Source of the DNA: Prochlorococcus sp. AG-418-G18
GTDB taxonomy: Bacteria; Cyanobacteriota; Cyanobacteriia; PCC-6307; Cyanobiaceae
Reading direction: 5' to 3'
Assembly: GCA_003214215.1 (NCBI GenBank)
Contig: QCLX01000013.1
Span: forward strand, 1 to 36,791
Length of the DNA stretch: 36,791 nt
Positions 18,771 through 27,755 of this stretch are shown here, piece by piece (the first letter of the stretch is position 1; each line of letters begins with the position of its first letter). Under the pieces are notes generated by a model that was not told where the DNA came from, did no database searches, and saw nothing but the letters and a program-made list of their open reading frames with translations. The translations under genes and the position numbers were made by a program.

Positions 18771-20477
18771 TTGAGACTAATACCACCAGTCAGACCATAT
18801 TCAAATAGGTTTATTAAGGGTTTCATATGCATGTTCATTTACGTAGCTTGCTGGCCTTTGTTAGCTTATTTAGCTGGAAACTTAATCCCAGCAATTGGAA
18901 GTGGTGATCTCTCAAAAGTTTCTAGCATAATAATAAAATCTTTACTAGTATTTTTAATTCAAAAAACTGCTCAATTTGGACAGGATGTATTTATAGCAAA
19001 ACCTTCTTTAGAAATTAGTGAAGTAATGAGAGCAAATTTATTTAGCAAAATTCAAAAAATAGATATGAATTCTGTTGAAAAGATTTCAGCTGGAGATATC
19101 ACATATAGACTTACAGAAGATGCAGATAGAGTCAGCGAAGTTATCTATAAAACAGCTCAGGATACTATTCCATGTACTTTACAATTATTAGCGGTAATAA
19201 TATATATGTTTTATTTAGATTGGTCACTCACATTATCATCATTTGTTTTAGCACCATTGATTATTCTTTCAGTTAATAGTTTTGGAAGAAGAGTTTTATT
19301 CGCATCTGAAAAAAGTCAAGAATCAACAAGTAATCTAGCAGGATTAATAGGTGAATCTATAAATGGAATGTCGACGATAAGAGCTTTTGCTGCCGAAAAT
19401 TGGATTGAGAATAGATTTTATAAAACATTAATTGAGAATAAAAAAGCAAAATATAAAACATTAAAATTACTTGCATTTCAGCACCCAGTTGTAGGCTTTG
19501 TTGAAGCATTTGGGATATTAGCAATATTAGGTTTAGGAGCCGCAAGAATTAACCTAGGCCTTCTAACTAGTGAAGAATTTAGTAGTTTTTTTGCTGCAAT
19601 ATTGATGCTTATTGATCCAATAAGTCATGTGAGTACAAATTTTAATGACTATAAACAGGCAGAAGCCTCGATAAAAAGATTGAATAATATTAATCTACAA
19701 CCTATTGAAGATGAAAAAGAAAATTTAACAAGGATATTCAATATTGAAGGCAATATTCATTTCAAGACTGTTAATTTTGAATACAAAAAAGATAATCAGG
19801 TTCTTAGGAATATAAATTTAGAGATTAAAAAAGGTGAAGTTACAGCTTTCGTTGGCTCTTCAGGGGCGGGGAAAAGTACAATGATGGCTTTGATATTGAA
19901 ATTTATAACTCCAAATAGTGGAGACATTTTTATTGATAATAATAATCTAAAATTATTAAATACAAAAGATATAAGAAACAATATTGCACTAGTACAACAA
20001 CAGCCTTTTTTATTTTCAGGAAAAATTATTGATGTAATAAGAATGGGCAGAAAATATACCAAAAAAGAAGTAATTGAATCAGCAAAAAAAGCTAATGCTC
20101 ACCACTTTATTCAAAAGCTTCCTAAAAAATATGAAACTGAAATAACTGAAAGAGGATCAAATTTCTCAGGTGGTCAAATCCAGAGGATAGCAATCGCTAG
20201 AGCAATATTAGGAAACCCATCCATCCTTCTTTTAGATGAGGCTACAAGTGCATTAGATGCAGAATCAGAGTCAGAAGTTCAAGAAGGTCTTAATAGAGCC
20301 ATGAAAAATAGAACTGTTATTGTAATTGCTCATAGATTAGCCACTACGCAAGGTGCAGATAAAATAGTTGTCTTCGATAAGGGCGAAATTATTGAGGTAG
20401 GGAAACATATTGACTTACTAAATAAAAAAGGGATTTATAAAGAATTATGTGAAAAACAATTGATAGAAAAATTATAA
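18771..20477 (+). CDS. ABC exporter half-transporter (permease + ATPase, MsbA-like)
   Basis: A 568-residue fusion of a six-helix type-IV ABC exporter domain (about residues 1-320) with a C-terminal ATPase. ATPase motifs: Walker A GSSGAGKST near residue 362, signature FSGGQ near 465 (Phe in place of the usual Leu), Walker B ILLLDEATS near 485-492, and the H-loop IAHRL. It would work as a homodimer or with an unseen partner. The substrate, lipid or drug-like, cannot be told. The start is TTG at 18771. A TATAAT at 18762-18767 sits only 4 bases before it, so if that promoter is real initiation may be leaderless or at the internal ATG at 18831, which would trim the first helix. Confidence 0.88.
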   Translation: MRLIPPVRPYSNRFIKGFICMFIYVACWPLLAYLAGNLIPAIGSGDLSKVSSIIIKSLLVFLIQKTAQFGQDVFIAKPSLEISEVMRANLFSKIQKIDMNSVEKISAGDITYRLTEDADRVSEVIYKTAQDTIPCTLQLLAVIIYMFYLDWSLTLSSFVLAPLIILSVNSFGRRVLFASEKSQESTSNLAGLIGESINGMSTIRAFAAENWIENRFYKTLIENKKAKYKTLKLLAFQHPVVGFVEAFGILAILGLGAARINLGLLTSEEFSSFFAAILMLIDPISHVSTNFNDYKQAEASIKRLNNINLQPIEDEKENLTRIFNIEGNIHFKTVNFEYKKDNQVLRNINLEIKKGEVTAFVGSSGAGKSTMMALILKFITPNSGDIFIDNNNLKLLNTKDIRNNIALVQQQPFLFSGKIIDVIRMGRKYTKKEVIESAKKANAHHFIQKLPKKYETEITERGSNFSGGQIQRIAIARAILGNPSILLLDEATSALDAESESEVQEGLNRAMKNRTVIVIAHRLATTQGADKIVVFDKGEIIEVGKHIDLLNKKGIYKELCEKQLIEKL

Positions 20478-20507
20478 TCCTATCTTATTTATTAAAAAGT
20501 AAAATCC

Positions 20508-20726
20508 ATGAGTAAAAATACAAATGACTCTGCAAACCCTGTTTTAACCTTTGAAGGAAAGAAGTATTTTATAAATGAACTCTCTAATGACATAAAAGAA
20601 TCTATAAAGGGATTACAAATAGCAGAAACACAAATAAAAATGCATGAAGATACTTTGAAATTACTTTCAATTAGTCGAAACTCTTTAGCGAATCAATTAA
20701 GAGAAAAACTAAAGAACCTAGAGTAA
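20508..20726 (+). CDS. Small coiled-coil protein, possibly DUF6447 family
   Basis: A 72-residue soluble protein. Its N-terminal part is VLTFEGKKYFINELSND, a short beta-hairpin-like motif followed by an acidic turn. The remainder is one long amphipathic helix (about residues 28-70) ending in basic-acidic repeats, typical of a coiled coil. This layout resembles DUF6447, found in cyanobacteria and their phages; the assignment is from memory of the pattern and is tentative. It starts 30 bases after the ABC exporter stop and ends 4 bases before the convergent carB stop. Function unknown. Confidence 0.75.
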   Translation: MSKNTNDSANPVLTFEGKKYFINELSNDIKESIKGLQIAETQIKMHEDTLKLLSISRNSLANQLREKLKNLE

Positions 20727-20730
20727 AGTT

Positions 20731-23700
20731 CTAATAATTATGTATTTCTTGTAGGGAATAAGTATCAATATGATTACTTTGCAAAGCTTTTATTGCTTTA
20801 ATTGCTGCCTTTGCACCAGGAATAGTTGTAAAAGTCGGAATATTATATTCTAAAGCAGCTCGTCTTAAATATGCATCGTCATGAAGAGCTTGTGATCCTA
20901 TTGGGGTATTAATTATTAATTGAACAAGTCCCGAACGAATTAAGTCCTCTATATTAGGCCTCCCCTCATGTACTTTAAGTACTTCTTCAACTTCAATCCC
21001 TAAATCCAATAAATGTGAAGCTGTACCTTTTGTTGCAATTAATTTAAATCCTAAAATCAACAATTGCCTGGCAATTTCTTCAAGATTATTTTTATCTAAA
21101 TCATTAGTAGACAAAAAAGCTACTCCTTCAGAGGGAACACCATTTCCTGCTGCCAATTCCGACTTAGCATAAGCAATTCCAAAATCCTTAGCTAAACCCA
21201 TTACTTCTCCAGTAGATCTCATTTCAGGACCAAGAAGTGTATCAGATCCAGGAAATCTTTTAAAAGGTAAAACAGCTTCTTTTACTGCTTGATATTTTGG
21301 AGAAAATTCATTGGTAAAATTAATATCTTCTAATGTTAAACCTTGCATTAACTGAGTAGCTAATTTTGCAACTGGTTTACCTATAGCCTTTGAAACGAAT
21401 GGGACTGTTCTGGAGGCTCTTGGATTTGCTTCAAGAATAAATAGTTTGTTTTCCTTATTATTTAAATTTGTCACAGCAAATTGCAAATTTATCAAACCAA
21501 TAACATTTAATTTTTTTGCAATTAATTTAGTCCAAGTCTTTACATTATCTATAGTTGATGGCGACAGAGAAATTGATGGTAAACAACAAGCTGAATCACC
21601 AGAATGAATTCCTGCAGGTTCCACATGTTCCATTAGACCAGCAATTACAACAGATCCTTCTGAATCACATAAAGCATCAACATCTATTTCGATAGCATTA
21701 TTCAAATATTGATCTAGAAGAATCGGATGGTCAGGTGATACCTTAACTGCTTCAGAGATGTATCTAGCTAATTCATTCTCATTTTTAACAATTTCCATTG
21801 CCCTACCTCCTAAAACATAAGAGGGTCTTACAACTAATGGGAATCCAATTTTTTTAGCTACCAACTGTGCTTCGTTTTGATTACGAGCCATACCATTCAA
21901 TGGTTGTCTGATACATAATTCTTCAAGTATTTTTGTAAACTCTTCTCTATCCTCTGCTAAATCGATAGAGATTGGCGAAGTTCCAAGAATTCTTGAACCA
22001 GTTCTGCACCCATCTTCAGATTTAAGCCATTCATATAAAGGTAATGATAATTTTAGTGGTGTTTGACCTCCAAATTGAACGATCAAACCATAAGGATTTT
22101 CAGCTTCTATAATATTGAGCACATCCTCCAAAGTTACGGGCTCAAAATATAAAATATCACTGGTATCGTAATCAGTTGATACAGTTTCCGGGTTGCTATT
22201 AACCATTATTGTTTTGTAACCATTTGTTGAAGCTTGATATGAAGCATGACAACAACAGTAATCGAATTCGATTCCCTGACCAATTCTGTTTGGACCTCCT
22301 CCAAGAATCATAATTTTTTTTGATTTATTATTATCTGAAATCTCGCTATCAAAAATTTCTTTACTTAAGTTAAAAAAACTTTCTTCATAAGTCGAGTAAT
22401 GATAGGGGGTCGAAGATGAAAACTCTGCTGAACAAGTATCAACTGTTTTATAAATTGGTATGATATTTAGATCTTTTCTATATTTTCTTACTTCAAGAAA
22501 ATCATAATTAGTTAACTTTGCTATCTGTTGATCTGAAAAGCCTAATTGTTTAGCATGTAACATTAAATCTCTGTCAAGATCATAAAGTTCTTTTTCTTTT
22601 AAAAATTCATTTTCAAAATTAAAGATATTACGTAATTTTTCAATAAACCATAAGTCTATATTTGTAAATTCATGAATATAAGAATTAGTTTTCCCCAGCT
22701 GCATAGCTTTTTTAACAATTAGAATTCTTTCAGACGTCGGGTTTCTTAAACTATTCTTTATATGATTCTCGTCCTTAAATTCATCTAGTGCATCGCATTC
22801 CCATCCAAAAATGCCTACTTCCAAGGACCTTAGTGCTTTCTGAAATGATTCTTCAAAAGAACGGCCAATTGCCATTGACTCCCCTACAGATTTCATTGCA
22901 GTGCTTAAAGTATTTGAGGAACCTTTAAACTTTTCAAAGGCAAATCTAGGAATTTTTGTAACTACATAATCAATTGATGGTTCAAAACATGCAGGTGTTT
23001 TTTTTGTAATATCATTAATAATTTCATCAAGTGTATATCCTACGGATAATAAAGCTGCAATTTTGGCTATGGGAAATCCAGTGGCTTTACTTGCCAAAGC
23101 AGAGGATCTACTCACGCGAGGATTCATTTCTATGACAATTACTTCTCCATTAGTTGGATTTATCGCAAATTGAATATTACTTCCTCCAGTTTCAACTCCT
23201 ACCTCTCTAATAATTTTTAATGATAAATCTCTTAATCTTTGATATTCCTTGTCAGTAAGAGTCTGTGCAGGAGCAACAGTAATTGAATCTCCAGTATGGA
23301 CGCCCATTGGGTCTAAATTTTCTATACTGCAGACTATCACTACATTATCTGCAGTATCTCTCATTACCTCTAATTCAAACTCCTTCCATCCAATGAGTGA
23401 TTTTTCAATCAATATTTGTTTACTTGGACTTTCCTCTAAACCTGTTTTACACAATTCAAAAAATTCTTCAAGGTTAAAAGCAATACCACCTCCTACACCA
23501 CCAAGAGTAAATGCAGGTCTTATTATAAGAGGATAAGAATTAATTTTTTTTAATACATCTTTTGCTTCAGTAAGGTTAGATGCTATCCCTGATGGGCACA
23601 CATTTACATTTATTTTTTCCATCGATTCTTTAAACAATTTTCTATCTTCAGCTTTATTAATAGCTTTTAAATCAGCTCCAATTAATTCAACTTTATTTTT

Positions 23701-24027
23701 TTTTAAAAAATCTGACTCTGATAATTTAACAGCAAGATTTAAAGCAGTTTGACCTCCCATAGTGGGTAAAATTGCATTAGGTTTTTCTCTTAAAATAATC
23801 TGAGATACGATTTCAGGAGTCAATGGTTCAATATATGTTTTGCTTGCGATCTCAGGATCAGTCATTATCGAAGCAGGATTTGAATTTATTAAGATGACTT
23901 CATAGCCAGCTTTTCTTAAAGCTTTGCAAGCTTGAGTGCCAGAGTAATCAAATTCGCATGCTTGTCCTATAACTATCGGACCAGAACCTAAAATAAGAAT
24001 TTTTTTAAGATCACCTCGTTGAGGCAT
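20731..24027 (-). CDS. carB: Carbamoyl-phosphate synthase large subunit
   Basis: Makes carbamoyl phosphate from bicarbonate, two ATP and ammonia delivered by CarA; the product feeds arginine and pyrimidine synthesis. The two homologous halves are clear. The first synthetase half opens [23 protein letters not shown] (shown here in part) with its ATP-grasp region carrying [13 protein letters not shown]. The second half opens with [19 protein letters not shown] and carries [13 protein letters not shown]. The C-terminal allosteric MGS-like domain (about residues 985-1085) shows [15 protein letters not shown]. Total length 1098, normal. No carA is in this window. ATG start at 24027, divergent from DUF3318. 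Confidence 0.97.
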   Translation of the reverse strand: MPQRGDLKKILILGSGPIVIGQACEFDYSGTQACKALRKAGYEVILINSNPASIMTDPEIASKTYIEPLTPEIVSQIILREKPNAILPTMGGQTALNLAVKLSESDFLKKNKVELIGADLKAINKAEDRKLFKESMEKINVNVCPSGIASNLTEAKDVLKKINSYPLIIRPAFTLGGVGGGIAFNLEEFFELCKTGLEESPSKQILIEKSLIGWKEFELEVMRDTADNVVIVCSIENLDPMGVHTGDSITVAPAQTLTDKEYQRLRDLSLKIIREVGVETGGSNIQFAINPTNGEVIVIEMNPRVSRSSALASKATGFPIAKIAALLSVGYTLDEIINDITKKTPACFEPSIDYVVTKIPRFAFEKFKGSSNTLSTAMKSVGESMAIGRSFEESFQKALRSLEVGIFGWECDALDEFKDENHIKNSLRNPTSERILIVKKAMQLGKTNSYIHEFTNIDLWFIEKLRNIFNFENEFLKEKELYDLDRDLMLHAKQLGFSDQQIAKLTNYDFLEVRKYRKDLNIIPIYKTVDTCSAEFSSSTPYHYSTYEESFFNLSKEIFDSEISDNNKSKKIMILGGGPNRIGQGIEFDYCCCHASYQASTNGYKTIMVNSNPETVSTDYDTSDILYFEPVTLEDVLNIIEAENPYGLIVQFGGQTPLKLSLPLYEWLKSEDGCRTGSRILGTSPISIDLAEDREEFTKILEELCIRQPLNGMARNQNEAQLVAKKIGFPLVVRPSYVLGGRAMEIVKNENELARYISEAVKVSPDHPILLDQYLNNAIEIDVDALCDSEGSVVIAGLMEHVEPAGIHSGDSACCLPSISLSPSTIDNVKTWTKLIAKKLNVIGLINLQFAVTNLNNKENKLFILEANPRASRTVPFVSKAIGKPVAKLATQLMQGLTLEDINFTNEFSPKYQAVKEAVLPFKRFPGSDTLLGPEMRSTGEVMGLAKDFGIAYAKSELAAGNGVPSEGVAFLSTNDLDKNNLEEIARQLLILGFKLIATKGTASHLLDLGIEVEEVLKVHEGRPNIEDLIRSGLVQLIINTPIGSQALHDDAYLRRAALEYNIPTFTTIPGAKAAIKAIKALQSNHIDTYSLQEIHNY

Positions 24028-24135
24028 AATTTAAACCTTCATTTATTTCATGCTACTTATAAATCATCAGATGTTAATCAAGTTACTTGAAAAGCAACAT
24101 TTGTTTCTATAGTATTGAAAGAAAATTAATTTTTT

Positions 24136-24774
24136 ATGAGCGAACTTCAGCGACTTAAAAGTTTGTTGCCTCCAGAGAATGAAAGTTGGGTATTTGTTGA
24201 AGCTGCTGCTGCCATAGATCCACCTTTAATAACACTTGAGGAAATTGGTCGTGACGAAGTTGAAATCCAAATAGATCTAGATGAATGGGATAACTATGCA
24301 ATTGACCATAGAAATTTATTATTTTGGCACGAAGTAGGGAAAATTCAAAATGATACAATTCCCAGAGATGGATGGGAAATGGCTGCACTTGCAATAGGGC
24401 TTGGAGGAGCAATAGGTGAGTTGTGGGTGCAAGATGGGCTTTTATTATTGCTTGCTCTAGGTTTATCAAGTTTCGCAGGATATAGATTATATTTAAAAAA
24501 TAATTCCGAAAAAAAGCTTCAAGATGCTGTTTTTGCAGATGAAAGAGCTATAGATCTTGCTTGTAGATTTGGGTATAGTATCCCAAATGCTTATAAAAGT
24601 CTTGGAGGAGCACTAAAAGAATTAATTGAGAAAACTCGAAAAAAGAAAAAAAGAAGTTTCTTTGAAGATAGATTGGATGCCTTAAGAAAAAGTGCTGAAA
24701 AAGCTAGATCAGAATTATCTCAGCAAGAAGGTTCAGATAAATCAGTCTCGAGCGAAAATGTATATGGACAATAA
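24136..24774 (+). CDS. DUF3318 family cyanobacterial membrane protein
   Basis: A 212-residue protein resembling DUF3318, a cyanobacterial family. The N-terminal soluble part contains RLKSLLPPENESWVFVEAA and a run of acidic strands. The central part has DHRNLLFWHEVGKIQNDTIPRDGWE followed by one or two hydrophobic helices (about residues 80-118). The C-terminal third is a charged, probably coiled-coil helix rich in Lys and Arg. The HExxK-like and WE features recall membrane-peptidase relatives, but no peptidase activity is claimed. The gene is promoter-proximal in the run DUF3318-rsfS-CGLD27-asparaginase and its end overlaps rsfS. Function unknown. Confidence 0.8.
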   Translation: MSELQRLKSLLPPENESWVFVEAAAAIDPPLITLEEIGRDEVEIQIDLDEWDNYAIDHRNLLFWHEVGKIQNDTIPRDGWEMAALAIGLGGAIGELWVQDGLLLLLALGLSSFAGYRLYLKNNSEKKLQDAVFADERAIDLACRFGYSIPNAYKSLGGALKELIEKTRKKKKRSFFEDRLDALRKSAEKARSELSQQEGSDKSVSSENVYGQ

Positions 24775-25108
24775 AAGTTTGGTTTTAATGGCAGCAAAAG
24801 CTTGTGATGAAAAGAAAGCAAAAGATATAAAACTTATAAAAATTGATAAGGTATCTTTCATAAGTGAATGGATATTGATTGCAGAAGGATTATCTGATGT
24901 CCAGGTTAGATCTATAAGTAACTCTGTAGAGGGAGAGTTAAGAGAAAAAGCTAAAATTGAGCCAATAAGAAAAGAAGGGGTGAACGAGGCTAAATGGGCT
25001 TTACTTGATTATGGTGATTTAATTGTAAATATTTTCCAACCGGAAATAAGAAAATTTTATGACCTTGAATCATTTTGGAGTAATGGGGATAATCTTGCAT
25101 TCCCATAA
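24758..25108 (+). CDS. rsfS: Ribosomal silencing factor RsfS
   Basis: Binds ribosomal protein uL14 and blocks joining of the subunits, lowering translation when nutrients are short. The RsfS/Iojap domain is evident: AAKACDEKKAKDIKLIKIDK, the SFISEWILIAEGLSDVQVRSI core, and the conserved WALLDYGDLIVNIFQPEIRKFYDLESFW end. I place the start at the ATG at 24758 (117 residues). An ATG two codons later (24764) is equally possible, and in-frame sequence upstream to 24692 shows no family similarity. It overlaps the DUF3318 end by 17 bases, suggesting coupling, and precedes CGLD27 by 12 bases. Confidence 0.93.
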   Translation: MYMDNKSLVLMAAKACDEKKAKDIKLIKIDKVSFISEWILIAEGLSDVQVRSISNSVEGELREKAKIEPIRKEGVNEAKWALLDYGDLIVNIFQPEIRKFYDLESFWSNGDNLAFP

Positions 25109-25120
25109 TTGTAATTATTT

Positions 25121-25615
25121 ATGAACGAATCTAAGTGTCCCGTACCTAGAGAGCAACAACCCACAAATGAATTTATTGAATTATCAAAATCTATCATTTT
25201 TTCTTGGCCAAAAACAAAAAAATCACTAATTATCGCATTGACTAAATTCTGGGCTGGTGCTTTTGTTCTATTTCTTGTTATCTCTTCAGGAAGTATCTAT
25301 TTCAAAACATCCCTCTTAAAATATGTTCTATTAAGTTTTTTTTGTAGCTTATCAATACCTCTATTAATTACTATAAGGTTATATCTTGGTTGGAATCATG
25401 TGTTTAAAAGATTGAATTCTGAAAAGGTTGAATATGAAGAATCTGGTTGGTATGACGGTCAAATATGGATAAAACCGTCAGTTTTAAAAGAAAAAGAATC
25501 ACTTATAGCCTCAATTGAGGTCAAGCCTATTTTAAAAAATTTAATTCAAATTTTTTCTATTATTTCAGTCTTGGCTTTATCAGGCATTTTGCTTTTTCAA
25601 TATAACAATTTCTAA
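25121..25615 (+). CDS. CGLD27 / DUF1230 family membrane protein
   Basis: A 164-residue homologue of CGLD27 (DUF1230), a family conserved in cyanobacteria, green algae, plants and diatoms. Family hallmarks are the N-terminal CPVPREQQPTNEF, then SWPKTK, followed by two hydrophobic helices (about residues 40-57 and 65-85), the RLYLGWNHVFKRLNSEKVEYEESGWYDGQIW block, and a final hydrophobic segment. In algae and plants the gene is associated with iron limitation and chloroplast function, but its biochemistry is not settled. It ends exactly where the asparaginase gene begins (TAA followed at once by ATG), consistent with coupling in an operon. Confidence 0.9.
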   Translation: MNESKCPVPREQQPTNEFIELSKSIIFSWPKTKKSLIIALTKFWAGAFVLFLVISSGSIYFKTSLLKYVLLSFFCSLSIPLLITIRLYLGWNHVFKRLNSEKVEYEESGWYDGQIWIKPSVLKEKESLIASIEVKPILKNLIQIFSIISVLALSGILLFQYNNF

Positions 25616-26581
25616 ATGAGTTCAAACTTTAAAAACCTTTATACATCTAATAATCCTCCCATACAAGCAACCTTAATGAGAGGTTCAAATATAGAATCTA
25701 TCCATAAAATTCATGCTGTTATTAGCGATAAAAAAGGGAGAGTTTTAATGTGTGCAGGGAATCCAGAATATAAAACCTTCATAAGGTCAGCATTAAAGCC
25801 TTTTCAGGCAATACCTTTTGTTAGCAGTGGAGCAGCATCAAAAATCAATAATGATTCAAAATCAATTGCACTAGCATGCGGTTCACATAGTGGATCAAAA
25901 ATTCATTCAAGGGAAGCCTTCAAAATTTTATGGGAATATGATATCGACATTAATAATCTGAAATGTCCAAAATCAAAGACAAGTCCCCTAGAACATAATT
26001 GCTCAGGTAAACATGCTGCTTTTCTAGCTACTTGTAAAAAAATGAATTGGCCATTAGATAGTTACTTAAAAGGTGATCATCCACTTCAAATTGAAATATT
26101 CAGAATTATTTCTGAATTACTTGAAATTCCGACATCTGAAATAAACGCTGAACGTGATGATTGTGGTGCTCCAACTCTTTATTTAAAACTAATAGAAATG
26201 TCTAAGTTATATTCTCTTCTTAGCAGTTCTGAAAATGCCGAATTAGAGCAAATTAGTAGAGCTATGATAACTAACCCAACAATGATAAGTGACAACAATA
26301 GATATGATACAGAAATAATTAAAGCTTCTCATGGACAAGTTATAGGTAAAGGTGGTGCCGAAGGAATACAATGCCTATGTAAAGTAAATGAAGGAATAGG
26401 ACTTGCTTTAAAAGTAGAAGATGGTTCGAAAAGAGCTAAGCATGCAGTGGGTCTACACTTACTAAAACAGTTAGAGTGGATATCTGATTTAAGAATTCAA
26501 GATATTGAAGAAAAGGTGTTTAATTTTTCTGAAGGTGTGCGAATTGAAGTTGAGGGTAAATTAAAATTCCAAGAATCCTAA
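25616..26581 (+). CDS. Asparaginase (type II-like, pfam06089)
   Basis: Hydrolyses asparagine to aspartate and ammonia. It belongs to the Asparaginase_II family (pfam06089), distinct from the E. coli AnsA/AnsB type. Visible family blocks are SALKPFQAIPFVSSGAA, LACGSHSGSKIHSREAF, HNCSGKHAAFLATC, RDDCGAPTLYLKL and GKGGAEGIQC. Length 321, normal for the family. It is the last gene of the DUF3318-rsfS-CGLD27 group and starts immediately after the CGLD27 stop. No signal peptide is visible, so the enzyme is presumably cytosolic. The initiator tRNA gene follows 46 bases downstream. Confidence 0.9.
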   Translation: MSSNFKNLYTSNNPPIQATLMRGSNIESIHKIHAVISDKKGRVLMCAGNPEYKTFIRSALKPFQAIPFVSSGAASKINNDSKSIALACGSHSGSKIHSREAFKILWEYDIDINNLKCPKSKTSPLEHNCSGKHAAFLATCKKMNWPLDSYLKGDHPLQIEIFRIISELLEIPTSEINAERDDCGAPTLYLKLIEMSKLYSLLSSSENAELEQISRAMITNPTMISDNNRYDTEIIKASHGQVIGKGGAEGIQCLCKVNEGIGLALKVEDGSKRAKHAVGLHLLKQLEWISDLRIQDIEEKVFNFSEGVRIEVEGKLKFQES

Positions 26582-26627
26582 ATAATTAGAAAAAAATAAC
26601 ACTTTCAGATGTATGCTATGTATATGA

Positions 26628-26704
<77 letters not shown>

Positions 26705-26707
26705 TAT

Positions 26708-26731
26708 AAGCAGCTTAATGGCTGCTTTTTT
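26708..26731 (+). terminator. Rho-independent terminator after tRNA-Met
   Basis: A 7-base stem, AAGCAGC (26708-26714) with GCTGCTT (26721-26727), closes a TTAATG loop and runs into a T tract (26726-26731), four bases after the tRNA CCA. It is well placed to end the transcript of the tRNA and any read-through from the asparaginase operon. Confidence 0.8.
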
Positions 26732-27075
26732 AGTGTTTGCAGTAATATTCAGTAATCAATAAAGTATTTCAAAAATGAATAATTTTATATCTTTTTAAAA
26801 GAAGCTTATCGGTACTTATTTAGAGATCCTTTTGCACGGAGAATTTCAAATCAAATCTAACAATTAGACCAACAATGATAAATAATATTCCAATGTATGA
26901 ATTTAAAGTTAGCACCAAAATATTTATTAAGTTAATAATATAATTTTAACTCATAAATCATTTCTATTGAATAGTCCAATAAAGAAGAATTTTAAAAAAA
27001 TATCAGCATATTTCACTTATCCTATTGATTGATAGATTTATTAAAGTATAGTGGCATCTATAAATTCAGAAATAT
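26732..27075. other. Intergenic stretch of 344 bases, no confident gene
   Basis: AT-rich, with stops in all frames over most of its length. The only suggestive element is a minus-strand frame of about 31-33 codons ending at 26820 with TTG or GTG starts at 26916-26918 and 26913-26915. It would encode a short hydrophobic peptide (NSYIGILFIIVGLIVRFDL near the middle) with a polar tail. It may be a tiny membrane protein or the remnant of one; I would not call it a gene without conservation. Nothing else recognisable. Confidence 0.3.
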
Positions 27076-27222
27076 ATGCAGAATTTGCTACAGAGTGATC
27101 TAGGTTCAAGCTTGTTATCAATAGCTGTTATTTTAGGATGGTTAGGGTTATTTTTTGTTTTCTTGAGAATATTAACAATTTCAATAAAGAGAATCCTTGA
27201 AGCGATTTTCAAAAAATCTTAA
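27076..27222 (+). CDS. Small single-helix membrane protein (48 aa)
   Basis: ATG at 27076 to TAA at 27220-27222 gives 48 residues: a short N-terminus (MQNLLQSDLGSS), one strong hydrophobic helix (about residues 13-32, LLSIAVILGWLGLFFVFLRI) and a basic C-terminal end (SIKRILEAIFKKS). The charge pattern predicts the C-terminus in the cytoplasm. The size and organisation are like many single-helix proteins of cyanobacterial membranes. I do not recognise the family. It lies 69 bases upstream of the petP-like gene on the same strand. Confidence 0.6.
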   Translation: MQNLLQSDLGSSLLSIAVILGWLGLFFVFLRILTISIKRILEAIFKKS

Positions 27223-27276
27223 TAATTAAAATAAATCAACTATATGTAAAAGCCACATAATTCTTTCATCAATAAG

Positions 27277-27282
27277 TATAAT
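27277..27282 (+). promoter_or_regulatory. TATAAT box very close to the petP-like start
   Basis: A perfect TATAAT ends 9 bases before the ATG of the petP-like gene (27292). A transcript start at the usual distance would fall at about 27289, leaving almost no leader. This suggests a leaderless or near-leaderless mRNA if the box is used. Seen in sequence; use inferred. Confidence 0.4.
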
Positions 27283-27291
27283 AACCTAAAA

Positions 27292-27681
27292 ATGTCAATT
27301 TTAGATAAGGCTAAGATAGGTAACTCTGTTCAAGTAAATTTAGAACTATCAAAGGATAGACTTACCAAAGAGATTATAAATGCAATAAAAGTTTCTTCAG
27401 TGGGCAAGATAAGTGACTTTAGAATAACTGATGGTAAAGGTATAGGAGTAGTTTTAAAATTATCTAATGGTAAAGAACAATGGTTTTTTGAAGATGAGAT
27501 TGATCTTCTTGACGAAAATGGAGATGTAATAAAAAAAATTAATAATAAGAATGAAAATAATAATTTAATATTTGATATTTTAAAAGGATTAAAGTATGAA
27601 AATAAATATAAGGTTAGCGAGTTAATAAATCCAATTAACTTTTTTCTCTGGTTAGTTGTATCGTTTAAAGATATTTTTTAA
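27292..27681 (+). CDS. DUF2862 / PetP-like protein with C-terminal hydrophobic extension
   Basis: The first 85 residues resemble DUF2862, whose cyanobacterial founder PetP is a small peripheral subunit of the cytochrome b6f complex that affects electron transport and state transitions. The signature is GKISDFRITDGKGIGVVLKLSNG followed by WFFEDEIDLL, an SH3-like beta barrel. PetP itself is about 65-70 residues; this protein has 129, with an Asn/Lys-rich linker and a C-terminal part ending NPINFFLWLVVSFKDIF (residues 113-129), a short hydrophobic segment that could anchor it to the membrane. Whether it is the true b6f subunit or a paralogue cannot be decided here. Confidence 0.75.
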   Translation: MSILDKAKIGNSVQVNLELSKDRLTKEIINAIKVSSVGKISDFRITDGKGIGVVLKLSNGKEQWFFEDEIDLLDENGDVIKKINNKNENNNLIFDILKGLKYENKYKVSELINPINFFLWLVVSFKDIF

Positions 27682-27755
27682 ATAATAAATATTTTTTCTA
27701 AAATAAGGAAAGTTAATAAATTTAAATTTAAGCAAAAAAATTTTTCGTAACTGAA

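Noticed and set aside
24692-24757. Upstream in-frame ATG as the rsfS start
   Set aside because: The added residues show no RsfS similarity and lie inside the DUF3318 coding region; starts at 24758 or 24764 fit the family.
26820-26918. Minus-strand frame for a hydrophobic peptide of about 31-33 residues
   Set aside because: It has only TTG or GTG starts, no clear ribosome site and no recognised family; kept only as a remark in the gap description.
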